Source: BS750m-G69 sp964441235
Lineage (GTDB): Bacteria; Fidelibacterota; UBA2242
Length of the DNA: 64,000 bases
Assembly (NCBI GenBank): GCA_964441235.1
Contig: CAYTUQ010000012.1
Span: 6,589-70,588 of the forward strand
Direction of reading: 5' to 3'
Shown: positions 34,443 through 43,439 of the stretch, in pieces
Position numbering within the stretch: position 1 is the stretch's first letter
Layout of the letters: each line of letters begins with the position of its first letter
Position numbers and translations under genes: made by a program
The notes under the pieces: model-generated
Seen by the model: the letters and a program-made list of their open reading frames with translations, nothing else
The model's database searches: none
Told to the model about the DNA's origin: nothing

Positions 34443-35456
34443 ATGGGACTTAGATTCTTCAATATTTTTTCGGGAGATATTGGCATAGATCTTGGTACTG
34501 CAAATACGTTGATATATATGAAGGGCAAGGGGATTATTTTAAATGAGCCCTCGGTTGTTGCTCGTTCCACACATGATGAAGAAGTAGTTGCTGTTGGTGT
34601 TGAAGCGAAGGAGATGATTGGTAAAACTCACAGAGATATTGCTACTGTCAGACCTTTAAAAGATGGAGTTATTGCCGATTTTGAGATGACTGATAGTATG
34701 ATTAGGGGATTTATCAGGAAAATTAATATAAGCCGTATAGCTCGACCGAGAATGGTTATATGCATACCTTCGGGTATTACGGAGGTAGAAAAAAGAGCAG
34801 TGAAAGATTCTGCTGATAGAATGAATGCAAGTAGTGTTTATTTAATTGAGGAGCCTGTCGCTGCAGCAATTGGAATAGGGATAGATATATCAAAACCTGT
34901 GGGTAATATTATTGTAGATATTGGTGGAGGGACCACTGAAATTGCAGTGATTGCATTAAATGGTATTGTTACAAAGCAAACAATTCGGATTGCCGGCGAT
35001 GAGATGGATGATGCAATTATCCAATATTTTAAAGGTGAGCACAATCTATTAATTGGTGAAAGAACTGCTGAATGGATAAAGTGTAAGATTGGTTCTGCTA
35101 TGCCAATTAATGATTCTACAATGCCTGTAAAGGGGCGCAGTCTTATTGCGGGAATACCTAAGACAATTGAAGTTTCATCAGTTGAAATTAGAGAATGTCT
35201 GAAAGATACTGTGGATTTAGTTATTCAGGCAGTTAAACAGGCTCTTGAAATGACTCCTCCAGAGCTCTCATCTGATATTCTGGATAGGGGAATTATTTTA
35301 TCAGGTGGAGGAGCTTTATTAAAAGGGCTTGATCAGCGAATTCGGGTTGAAACAGACCTTCCTGTAAATGTCGCTGAAGACCCTCTATTATCAGTTGTTA
35401 CAGGTACAGGTATAGTTATTGAAAATATTGATAAGTATAAAGAGGTTCTGGTTTAA
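34443..35456 (+). CDS. mreB: Rod shape-determining protein MreB
   Basis: Actin-like ATPase that positions the elongation machinery of the lateral wall. DIGIDLGTANTLIY is the phosphate-1 loop, IEEPVAAAIGIG the connecting motif, VDIGGGTTEIAVI the phosphate-2 loop and LSGGGALLKGL the adenosine loop. The length of 337 is typical. It heads the rod operon, although about 480 bases with an inverted repeat separate it from mreC. Confidence 0.96.
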   Translation: MGLRFFNIFSGDIGIDLGTANTLIYMKGKGIILNEPSVVARSTHDEEVVAVGVEAKEMIGKTHRDIATVRPLKDGVIADFEMTDSMIRGFIRKINISRIARPRMVICIPSGITEVEKRAVKDSADRMNASSVYLIEEPVAAAIGIGIDISKPVGNIIVDIGGGTTEIAVIALNGIVTKQTIRIAGDEMDDAIIQYFKGEHNLLIGERTAEWIKCKIGSAMPINDSTMPVKGRSLIAGIPKTIEVSSVEIRECLKDTVDLVIQAVKQALEMTPPELSSDILDRGIILSGGGALLKGLDQRIRVETDLPVNVAEDPLLSVVTGTGIVIENIDKYKEVLV

Positions 35457-35939
35457 TTATAGGTGGTGTCGGTTACCAGTTATCCGTTGTTAGTTGCTCC
35501 GGAGGTCACAACTGATTCCTTTGGAAAGTCACTTTGGGAAAAAATAGTCGGGGTTGACAATTGAATAAATTAAGATGGGAAAATGCAGAAGACAAAGTTT
35601 ACTAAAATTCTAATATCTAAACACTTTACCCCGTGTAATATTTTGTTCTTCCTATTCTTCTGTTATCTTTTTTTTACCCCGTTAATAGTGCCTTTATTCA
35701 TCTTTTATTATTTTTTCTTTACTTATTACACGGGGTAAACAATTTTTAAAATTCAAATGTTCAAATACTCCAGACTATTTATCAATTATCAGGTCGATAC
35801 CTGTGAATACCTTTTGGAATTTAGATTTTGGTTAATTCGGATTTGTTTAGTATTTATAATTTCGTGTTTAGGTTTTTTTGTCGGGTAGCAATGTATCTAA
35901 TACCACTGACAATGAACAACGGACATTACTTAATTTAAT
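35457..35939. other. 483-bp mreB-mreC gap holding a long inverted repeat
   Basis: No gene is visible. TTTACCCCGTGTAATA at 35625-35640 is exactly reverse-complemented at 35724-35739, and a near-direct copy TTTACCCCGTTAATA lies in between at about 35674. The loop is very T-rich. The element separates mreB from the rest of the rod operon and may contain a promoter or attenuate transcription. Confidence 0.6.
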
Positions 35940-36746
35940 ATGTTGAAAAAAGTTTTTGGATTCATCTTTGATTTTCATGAATACTTAGTATTTTTCATTC
36001 TTGTTGCTATGTCTTTTGTCGTTTTAATGATGAATAAAGTTCCTCAAGTTCGTGCAATTCAGGGAGATATTGTCAACATTTTTTCTTTTGTAAACTATCC
36101 TAATATCTGGATAAACCAGCTTTCAAATCTTATTAAAGAGAATCAAAATTTGAAAGAAGAAAATTTAAGACTTTCTCTTTTAAATGCTGAGTTGAAAGAA
36201 TATTATATAGAGAATCAACATTTACGAAGTATGCTAAATTTTGTTGATTCAACACAATTAGATATTGTTCCAGCAAGAGTTTTAAATCGGGGTACAACCC
36301 CTATTTTTAATTCAATTCTTATTAATGTAGGTAGTAATCAGGGTGTCGAACCCAATTCAGCTGTTATCACCGCAAAAGGAGTTGTAGGTAAAACAGTATC
36401 AGTGGGGGACAACACTACTCTTGCTCAAATCTTTACGGATGTTAATTTCCGAATAAGTGCAAAGTTTCAAATGTCACGTGTTTTAGGGATTGTACAATGG
36501 CGTTCCGAGGGTTTGGCAGAAGTTAGGGAAATTCCCAAAACTGCTATAATTCTTCCTGGAGAAAAAGTCATAACTTCTGGATACAGTGATATATATCCGG
36601 CAGCTCTTCTAATTGGAGAAGTTATAGATATAAAGCCATCCGCAGATGGTCTTTATCAGACAGCTGTTATCCAACCGAGTGTAGATGTAAACTCAATTGA
36701 AGAGGTTTTTGTTATTCTTTCAAAAAGATGCTACGAAAAATTATAG
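35940..36746 (+). CDS. mreC: Rod shape-determining protein MreC
   Basis: MreC of 268 residues. One N-terminal membrane helix (about 16-34) is followed by a periplasmic coiled coil (about 60-92, NLIKENQNLKEENLRLSLLN) and the double beta-barrel domain with ARVLNRGTTPIFNSILINVGSNQGV and VGKTVSVGDNTTLAQIFTD. It links MreB filaments to PBP2 and RodA. It ends 19 bases inside mreD. Confidence 0.93.
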   Translation: MLKKVFGFIFDFHEYLVFFILVAMSFVVLMMNKVPQVRAIQGDIVNIFSFVNYPNIWINQLSNLIKENQNLKEENLRLSLLNAELKEYYIENQHLRSMLNFVDSTQLDIVPARVLNRGTTPIFNSILINVGSNQGVEPNSAVITAKGVVGKTVSVGDNTTLAQIFTDVNFRISAKFQMSRVLGIVQWRSEGLAEVREIPKTAIILPGEKVITSGYSDIYPAALLIGEVIDIKPSADGLYQTAVIQPSVDVNSIEEVFVILSKRCYEKL

Positions 36747-37207
36747 TTTTATTCTGTTTTAGTTTATTAACGATTTTAGTACAGTTGTTATTCGTTCCAT
36801 GGATGACAATTCGTGGCATACGTCCGGACTTTATTCTGATTCTTGTTCTTTTAGTGGGACGCTTAGAAGGTCGGATGGTAGGACAACTGTATGGGTTTAG
36901 TATTGGCTTATTAATTGATGCTATTGGTATAGGGTCATTTTTGGGGCTATCCGCACTTACAAAAACAATTTCAGGTTTTTTTTCGGGCTATTTAAAAAAT
37001 CAGAGGGGTAAGATGAACGTATTTTCTTACTATGCTATACCTGTAGTGATTATCTTTTTTCATTTTATAATATTTTATTTGGTCAATTTCAAAAATGCTG
37101 AAATTACAACATATAATGTGATTTTAAGGTACGTAATTCCCACATCAATATATACAAGCGTTTTTTATATTTTATTTGACCATTTTCTTCAATTGGAATC
37201 TGAATAG
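36728..37207 (+). CDS. mreD: Rod shape-determining protein MreD
   Basis: A 159-residue membrane protein with about five helices. RPDFILILVLLVGRLEGRMVGQLYGFSIGLLIDA is the typical MreD core. Its order between mreC and the PBP2 gene and the overlap with mreC make the call firm despite low conservation of the family. Confidence 0.88.
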   Translation: MLRKIIVLFCFSLLTILVQLLFVPWMTIRGIRPDFILILVLLVGRLEGRMVGQLYGFSIGLLIDAIGIGSFLGLSALTKTISGFFSGYLKNQRGKMNVFSYYAIPVVIIFFHFIIFYLVNFKNAEITTYNVILRYVIPTSIYTSVFYILFDHFLQLESE

Positions 37208-37209
37208 TA

Positions 37210-39021
37210 ATGTTTTATTCTCAAAATGCAGTTTCATTTGAGAGAAGGAACTTCCTTCTTTTTATAATATTTGCCTTTTTTGCTGTTTTGATTGGTAGGT
37301 TATATCGAATCCAAATAGTTCAATATAGTAGATTTTTTGGTATTGCAGAGGCAAATAGAATTAGAATTGTGCCATTAGAGGCGCCAAGGGGAATTGTTTA
37401 TGATCGTAATGGACAAATAATAGCAGATAATAAGTCGCAGTATAATGTAAATATTATTCCATTCGAAATCCGTTCTTCAGAGAAAACATACAATATACTG
37501 GGAGATTTTCTTGGATTCACAAAAGATCAAATTCAAAAGCGTTTAAAGCGTAATTATCATGGACAGTTTTCGCCTACTAGAGTTGCTGGAGACATTGATT
37601 TTAAAACATTAACCAATTTAGAGGAACATAAATTGGATCTACCAGGTGTACTTTACTCGTTTGAACCAATCCGTTCATTTCCATCAAGAGCGAATTTAGC
37701 TCATGTTCTTGGATATCTTCGGGAAGTAAATAAGAAGGACTTAAAAAATATAAAGCATTTTGGATATCGTGCTGGAGATTTAATCGGATGGAAAGGAATA
37801 GAGAGAGAATATGAAAGTATTCTCAGGGGTACGCGAGGATATGATTACTTGCAGGTGGATGTGCATGGACGGGAGGTCGGAAATCTTCAAAATAAAAAGA
37901 AAGTTTTGCCAAAACCTGGTAATGATTTGTATTTGACAATTGACCTCGATCTTCAGGTTTATGCTGAATCAATTATGGGAGACGGGAAAGGCGTAATAAT
38001 AGTAGTGGATCCGAACAATGGTGAAATTTTATCTCTTGTTAGTAAACCAGATTATTCTCCAAACCTATTTTCAGGAATTGTTGAATCGAGTGCGTGGGAT
38101 AAGCTCAGAGAAGATACTGAGCGACCTTTATATAATCGTGTTACTCAAGGTACTTATTCTCCTGGCTCAGCATTCAAAATAGTTGCGGCTATGGCTGCTC
38201 TGGAAAACGGTATTGTTGATTCAAATTGGACAGTTCGATGTAGGGGAAAATATCGGCTCGGCAGAAGGGTTTTTAAATGCTGGAAAGAGAGAGGTCACGG
38301 ACGAATGAATATGCATGATGCAATAACAAATTCATGCAATGTTTATTTCTATAACTTGATTAGAAAGATGGATATTGATATTTGGGCTGATAATGCCAGA
38401 AATTTTGGGTTCGGGACTAAAACAAATATTGATTTGCCAGAAGAGTCGATTGGAGTTGTTCCCGATACAAAATTCTTGGATCGTAAATATGGAGTTGGAG
38501 GCTGGTCAGAAGGAAATAAGTTGAACCTGGTTATTGGACAGGGAGATTTATTAGTAACCCCAATTCAGATGGCACGATTTATTGCTGCCCTGGCTACTCG
38601 AGGTAAACTAGTCCAACCTCATGTTGGATTGAGATATTATGCCAGAGAACTAAATAAATTTGTTTTATTCTCTGCAGAAAGTGATTCGATAGAATATTAT
38701 TCAGAACCTACATGGGAGTTCATTCAGCATAGTATGTGTGATGTAGTGAATCATAGAAATGGAACGGGACGCGCTGCGAGAGTTAGAGGGTTGAAAATTT
38801 ACGGTAAGACTGGAACTGCACAGAATCCGCGTGGAGATTCTCATGCATGGTTTATAGGTTTTACAAAAGAGGAAGATTGTTCTATAGCAGTTGTAGTTTT
38901 AATAGAGCATGGGGGGTCTGGTGGTGCGGTAGCTGCTCCGATTGCAAGAAAAATATTCAAATATTGTTATGATAAAACTAAAAATAAAATGATTGCAAGT
39001 AGTGGAAGTTCTAAAATTTAG
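37210..39021 (+). CDS. mrdA: Penicillin-binding protein 2 (rod transpeptidase)
   Basis: Class B PBP of 603 residues. One N-terminal membrane helix is followed by a pedestal with APRGIVYDRNGQIIADN and a transpeptidase domain. The active-site Ser320 and Lys323 are in PGSAFKI, the SxN motif is NSCN, and Lys533 is in KTGT. It cross-links lateral-wall peptidoglycan with RodA. The gene begins two bases after mreD and its end overlaps the rodA frame by 29 bases. Confidence 0.95.
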   Translation: MFYSQNAVSFERRNFLLFIIFAFFAVLIGRLYRIQIVQYSRFFGIAEANRIRIVPLEAPRGIVYDRNGQIIADNKSQYNVNIIPFEIRSSEKTYNILGDFLGFTKDQIQKRLKRNYHGQFSPTRVAGDIDFKTLTNLEEHKLDLPGVLYSFEPIRSFPSRANLAHVLGYLREVNKKDLKNIKHFGYRAGDLIGWKGIEREYESILRGTRGYDYLQVDVHGREVGNLQNKKKVLPKPGNDLYLTIDLDLQVYAESIMGDGKGVIIVVDPNNGEILSLVSKPDYSPNLFSGIVESSAWDKLREDTERPLYNRVTQGTYSPGSAFKIVAAMAALENGIVDSNWTVRCRGKYRLGRRVFKCWKERGHGRMNMHDAITNSCNVYFYNLIRKMDIDIWADNARNFGFGTKTNIDLPEESIGVVPDTKFLDRKYGVGGWSEGNKLNLVIGQGDLLVTPIQMARFIAALATRGKLVQPHVGLRYYARELNKFVLFSAESDSIEYYSEPTWEFIQHSMCDVVNHRNGTGRAARVRGLKIYGKTGTAQNPRGDSHAWFIGFTKEEDCSIAVVVLIEHGGSGGAVAAPIARKIFKYCYDKTKNKMIASSGSSKI

Positions 39022-40252
39022 AGAAAAGCGTTCGTTATTAAAGCCTTTCTCAAATACTAATGTTTTGCTTATAATATTAGTAACTGCGCTTTGTTGCATA
39101 GGATTATTAGCACTTTATAGTGCATCACTTCATATTGATTTACCATTCTTCAAAAGAGTCGTTGGTAAACAGTTTGTATGGATTATATTGGGTGTTATAT
39201 TAGCAACTGTCGTTTTCTTTGTTCAGAAAAAGATTTTTTTTGATACAGCGTATCTTCTTTATTTAGTTGGAATAGTTCTCATATTATTAACATATATTGT
39301 AAGTAAATCCCCAACTGGGGCAAGCAGATGGATTAGTGCAGGGCCTTTTCATTTTCAACCATCTGAGTTCATGAAAATATTTGTTATACTGGCTATTGCC
39401 AGATATCTATCAAGTACGGACATTTCTCTTTCTGACTTCAGGTCTCTTATAATGCCCGTTCTTTTTTCACTGGCTCCTATGGTGATTATTCTGAAACAAC
39501 CAGATTTAGGTACTTCAATGATCTATTTTATTCTTGTTTTTCCGATGTTATTTTGGGCTGGTGCAAGATTATTTCATATTTTTGTTATTCTGTCACCTAT
39601 TATAAGTATTATTACGGCATTTAATTTTTATACATTTTTTGTGTGGGTTGTTTTACTTCTCCTTATATTCTATTTGAGTAAGGAAAAACTGTGGGTCTCT
39701 ATAGGTTTGTCAATATTAAACTTATCTTTAGGATTTATGACTCCTTTTTTATGGAATAGATTGAAGACTTATCAGCAGAACAGGATATTGACTCTTTTTA
39801 ATGTGAATGCTGATCCGCAGGGGGCAGGGTACCAGGTGATTCAGTCACAAATCGCAATCGGGTCCGGTGGACTATTTGGAAAAGGCTTAGGACAGGGAAC
39901 GCAAACTCATTTAAAGTTTCTTCCAGAACAACACACTGATTTTATTTTTTCAGTAATAGGTGAAGAGTATGGTTTTATAGGAGTTGTATTTCTGCTTTTA
40001 TTGTTTTTAATAATGATAATGGTCTTATTGACATTTGCATATCGCTTAAGAGATAAATTTAGTTCACTTGTAGTCATGGGAATAGTGAGTACTTTATTGC
40101 TTCATGTGGTAATAAATGTGGCTATGACAATTGGTTTAATGCCAGTTACAGGTTTGCCTTTACCATTTCTTAGCTATGGAGGTTCGTTTATTACTACATG
40201 TTTTATTTGTATTGGTTTAGTTTTAAATATAAATGCTGAAAAGCCTGGATAG
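38993..40252 (+). CDS. rodA: Peptidoglycan glycosyltransferase RodA
   Basis: SEDS-family polymerase of 419 residues with about ten membrane segments. Family motifs are SPTGASRWISAGPFHFQPSEFMKI, LKQPDLGTSMIYF (with the catalytic Asp region), GKGLGQGTQTHLKFLPEQHTDFIFSVIGEEYGF and GLPLPFLSYGGS near the C-terminus. The TTG start lies inside mrdA, so it is translationally coupled with its partner PBP2. It closes the rod-shape operon. Confidence 0.94.
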   Translation: MQVVEVLKFREKRSLLKPFSNTNVLLIILVTALCCIGLLALYSASLHIDLPFFKRVVGKQFVWIILGVILATVVFFVQKKIFFDTAYLLYLVGIVLILLTYIVSKSPTGASRWISAGPFHFQPSEFMKIFVILAIARYLSSTDISLSDFRSLIMPVLFSLAPMVIILKQPDLGTSMIYFILVFPMLFWAGARLFHIFVILSPIISIITAFNFYTFFVWVVLLLLIFYLSKEKLWVSIGLSILNLSLGFMTPFLWNRLKTYQQNRILTLFNVNADPQGAGYQVIQSQIAIGSGGLFGKGLGQGTQTHLKFLPEQHTDFIFSVIGEEYGFIGVVFLLLLFLIMIMVLLTFAYRLRDKFSSLVVMGIVSTLLLHVVINVAMTIGLMPVTGLPLPFLSYGGSFITTCFICIGLVLNINAEKPG

Positions 40253-40258
40253 GCAAGA

Positions 40259-40381
40259 CTTCAGTTACGGGTTAAAACGGATTTCTGTACCCCGAAGCTC
40301 CGCTTCGGAAATTGTTTTTTTAATGTCTCATTATATTTGCGAAGCGGAGCTTCGGGGTACCAATAAAATCTATTACTGAGG
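40259..40381. repeat. Dispersed inverted-repeat element, copy B
   Basis: Outer ends TTCAGTTACGGGTTAAAACG and ATTTCTGTAC ... GGTACCAATAAAATCTATTACTGAGG match copy A at 17909-18055. Inner arms GTACCCCGAAGCTCCGCTTCG (40287-40307) and its exact reverse complement (40340-40360) form a 21-base perfect stem. It lies just after rodA. Confidence 0.7.
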
Positions 40382-40480
40382 TTTTATCTGAATAGGACAC
40401 ATAAGCATTGCTTTTTTGAGGAATTTTTGTAACTTTTAATGCGATTTATTATGTTTTAATTTGGAAAAACGAAAAATTTA

Positions 40481-41371
40481 ATGAAAACTAGAATTTTTGA
40501 AATCTCATTTGTATTAGGAATGCTTTTTATTTTCTCTACTTATATTGCATCCTCTTATGCTGTCGCATCCCCTAAATCAGATAAGAAGCAATCATCAAAA
40601 GAGGATATTGCAAAGAAAGTTTCTAATCTAGAAAATAAGGTCACAAACCTAACGACGAAGATGAATAAAGTTGTAAAAGCTGTTAATAGGCTTTCAAAGC
40701 GAGTTACAGAATTAGAGAAAGAAGTCCCGACAAGTCGGGATGCTGAACTGAGAAGTCACATTGAATCAATGGAAAACTCCATTAAGAAGTTGGATAGTGT
40801 AACAAAATCTCTTTGTAGTGATATTTTGGATTTACAACGTCAGATTGATGCTACTGGGAAAAGAGCTCTTTATGCTGACAGTATAAATTTTGAAGTCCTT
40901 TCGCAATTAGTTATTCTTGAAAATCGTATCACGTCACTTGGAACCAGTCTGAATGAATATAGATCAATCAGTCAAGGAAGTAGCCGTACAAAATCTACTT
41001 CTTCAACTGATTCTTACCGAGAGCGATATCTCCAGGCTCTCTCTTTTCATCAAAACAATCAAAATGAAGAATCTATCGAGTTGTTTCATCAACTTATTGC
41101 TGAAGATAAGAATCATGAGCTTGCTGATAATGCACAGTACTGGATAGGAGAATGTTATTATTTTTTGAAGGAGTATCAACGTGCGATCATTGAATTCGAG
41201 AAGCTTTTTTCTTTCCCGAATACAAATAAAAGCGATGATGCACAGTTTAAGTTAGGGCTTTGGTATGCTGCTCTCGGTAATAGAGAGAAAGCAATTGATG
41301 AATTTCAAAGACTAATAGATTATTTTCCCCAAAGTGAATATGTTAAAAGAGCAAAACAATTTATAAAGTGA
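40481..41371 (+). CDS. CpoB/YbgF-like periplasmic coiled-coil TPR protein
   Basis: A 296-residue exported protein. The signal peptide (about 1-28) is followed by a long coiled coil (about 40-120, heptads such as VSNLENKVTNLTTKMNKVV). The C-terminal domain of tetratricopeptide repeats (about 180-296) has YLQALSFHQNNQNEESIELF, ELADNAQYWIGECYYFLKEY and SDDAQFKLGLWYAALGN. This is the layout of the Tol-Pal-associated protein CpoB. No tol or pal gene is adjacent. The coiled coil contains an in-frame 16-base palindrome (codons 82-87). Confidence 0.75.
   Translation: MKTRIFEISFVLGMLFIFSTYIASSYAVASPKSDKKQSSKEDIAKKVSNLENKVTNLTTKMNKVVKAVNRLSKRVTELEKEVPTSRDAELRSHIESMENSIKKLDSVTKSLCSDILDLQRQIDATGKRALYADSINFEVLSQLVILENRITSLGTSLNEYRSISQGSSRTKSTSSTDSYRERYLQALSFHQNNQNEESIELFHQLIAEDKNHELADNAQYWIGECYYFLKEYQRAIIEFEKLFSFPNTNKSDDAQFKLGLWYAALGNREKAIDEFQRLIDYFPQSEYVKRAKQFIK
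40725..40740. repeat. TCCCGA-CAAG-TCGGGA palindrome inside coding sequence
   Basis: Identical to the intergenic palindrome at 34378-34393. It encodes VPTSRD between two coiled-coil stretches, where a Pro would break the helix. This is consistent with a small repeat that entered the gene in frame. Confidence 0.6.
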
Positions 41372-41375
41372 TACT

Positions 41376-42206
41376 ATGGTAAAAAGAATTTATTTTTTAA
41401 CATCTGAAATTGTACCATTTGCTGAGACTTACAGCCTGGCAACTTTTTCAAAAGAGATACCGGTAGTTTTCAATGAGCGTAAATACGATTTTAGATTAAT
41501 GATGCCCAGGTACGGGTTTATAAGCGAGAGAAGGTATATCCTTCGAGAAGTAATCAGGCTAAGGGAAATGGAGCTAAGGTACAGGGAACAAGATGTAAAA
41601 GCATGTGTTAAATCTGCTTTTATTCCGAATACAAAAGTGCAGGTATATTTTCTAGATCACGATGATTATTACACTCCTACAGATACCGATCTTTACATAC
41701 CAAAGGACGATTCTGATAATAATTTAAATTCTATCAGATTTGGATATTTTGGCTCATCAGCTTTAACAACATTGAATTACCTTCGTTGGAAACCTGAAGT
41801 GATTATTTGCAATGATTGGCAGATGAGTATAATTCCACTACTTATCAATTCTGATTTATTGAACAGAGAATATTTTGACGGAGCGAAAGTAATTCAAATT
41901 CTTCACTCAAAAACACCATTATCTTTGTATAATATTTCAGAATATGAGAGTGTGGGCTTAAAGGACATTGATCTGACATATGTTCGTAATAATAAACTGG
42001 ATTGTGTTGCAGCATCTGTTCAATTGTGTGATCACACGATGATACTCAATGCAGAAAAGGATTTAACTGAAGAATATCAAAAAGATCCGATTTTTAAGGA
42101 ACTTTTTGATAAGAGGAATATTAGTTCTTATAATATGAATGGTGAGACTCCAGAAGATTGGCAAAAATTAGCGGGTGAAATTATCAGGGTTGTGGAACAG
42201 CTTTAA
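41376..42206 (+). CDS. GT5-like glycogen/starch synthase, catalytic N-domain only
   Basis: A 276-residue protein matching the N-terminal half of GT5 glycogen synthases: YFLTSEIVPFAETYSLATFSKEIP at the start (the KxGGLGDVV loop is not conserved) and KPEVIICNDWQMSIIPLL in the middle. The ADP-glucose-binding C-terminal Rossmann domain is missing. Short proteins of this kind are common in Bacteroidetes-like genomes. Whether they are active is unclear. It starts four bases after the CpoB-like gene. Confidence 0.75.
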   Translation: MVKRIYFLTSEIVPFAETYSLATFSKEIPVVFNERKYDFRLMMPRYGFISERRYILREVIRLREMELRYREQDVKACVKSAFIPNTKVQVYFLDHDDYYTPTDTDLYIPKDDSDNNLNSIRFGYFGSSALTTLNYLRWKPEVIICNDWQMSIIPLLINSDLLNREYFDGAKVIQILHSKTPLSLYNISEYESVGLKDIDLTYVRNNKLDCVAASVQLCDHTMILNAEKDLTEEYQKDPIFKELFDKRNISSYNMNGETPEDWQKLAGEIIRVVEQL

Positions 42207-43434
42207 GATAAAGAATAGCCTTAAGGGGCAATCTATCTATTTTAAAAAATTTAGTAGTATCAAAAGATTTCTATTTTTACTCCCTTTTGGTCTATTGTTA
42301 TTTGTTAATATGTGTGAGGAAAAGATACCTATTCTGCAACAAAAAACTTCTTTAGTATTTACCGATACATCTGTGAGTGATGGAATGATTTCTGACACGA
42401 CGCAGTTAGTTGCTCCTAAACTTGGTTCAAGCAAACTTTTACTAACCGGTAATAATGATGAAGTGAGCGCTTATTCTCTTTTAAGATTTGATAATTTTAA
42501 TACTCTGCCAGATACTTTGGATTCGGTAGTTTGTGTAACTTTAAAATTGCTATCTTCAACACAGATACCCTATGATAGTCTGTTGCAACCTGATATTGAT
42601 GTTTCTGTGTCTTTATTAAAAAGTGATACAGAATTGAATTGGTCTGAAGATAGTTCAAGTAACAGAGATTTTTATTTAGAAGGATTTGATTTAATTAAAT
42701 TTAGTGTTGCTTCTTTCAATAATTATGATACGGTTGAATTTGTGTTATCTGATACAATTATTTCATCCTGGAGGGATTCGTTAATTACTAATTATGGGGT
42801 TGTTATTCAGCTAACGGAACCCACTGAAAATTCTATGGTGTCATTTTACTCAAGAGAAAACCCAAGTTATTCACCAATTCTTGAGGTTGAGTATCTTTTA
42901 GAAGGAGATACAGTTAATACAAAATTGAGTTTTTATCCTACTGCCGATATTTCTATACTTAATTTTAATAAAACTGATATTGATTCAAGACATTTGATAG
43001 TAAGTAATGGTCAATCTTTCCGCACGTTCTTGAATTTTGGTCTATCGAATGTAATTACTGACAAGAATTGTGTAATAATGGAAGCATTGTTACACCTGAA
43101 AATTGACACTACACTTACAAAAACTTACAGGGACAATATCTATTTCTATGTAACTCTATTGGATTCTGCAACTGATTGGTGTAATCCTGAATATTTTTCG
43201 GATGTTGATGAAGCTGAAACAGGTGCATACGTTTCTGAAGGTGATACATCTTTGACTCTTTATATAAGTAAAACTATTCAAAAATATACAAGTGAGTATA
43301 GGGAAAATTTTGGAATGATGCTCTGGGCATCTCCTTCTACGCTTGATATCTCGGTTCTAAGTTTGTTTAGCACTTCCTATCCGGATTCTACAAAAAGACC
43401 ATATTTGGAAATACTTACAATGAAAGAAGAATAA
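42175..43434 (+). CDS. Exported protein with two DNRLRE-like domains
   Basis: A 419-residue protein with a hydrophobic export segment at about 32-46 ending VNMC, a possible lipoprotein site although the lipobox is weak. Two similar halves follow. Each goes from a short strand through SAYSLLRFDNF or FRTFLNFGLSN and a conserved aromatic stretch (LNWSED, TDWCNP) to a YSPILEVEYL or RPYLEILTM end. This is the DNRLRE pattern, a surface-adhesin fold. The GTG start inside the previous gene is tentative because the 5' extension before the export segment is long. Confidence 0.55.
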   Translation: MKLSGLWNSFKIKNSLKGQSIYFKKFSSIKRFLFLLPFGLLLFVNMCEEKIPILQQKTSLVFTDTSVSDGMISDTTQLVAPKLGSSKLLLTGNNDEVSAYSLLRFDNFNTLPDTLDSVVCVTLKLLSSTQIPYDSLLQPDIDVSVSLLKSDTELNWSEDSSSNRDFYLEGFDLIKFSVASFNNYDTVEFVLSDTIISSWRDSLITNYGVVIQLTEPTENSMVSFYSRENPSYSPILEVEYLLEGDTVNTKLSFYPTADISILNFNKTDIDSRHLIVSNGQSFRTFLNFGLSNVITDKNCVIMEALLHLKIDTTLTKTYRDNIYFYVTLLDSATDWCNPEYFSDVDEAETGAYVSEGDTSLTLYISKTIQKYTSEYRENFGMMLWASPSTLDISVLSLFSTSYPDSTKRPYLEILTMKEE

Positions 43435-43439
43435 TTAAT

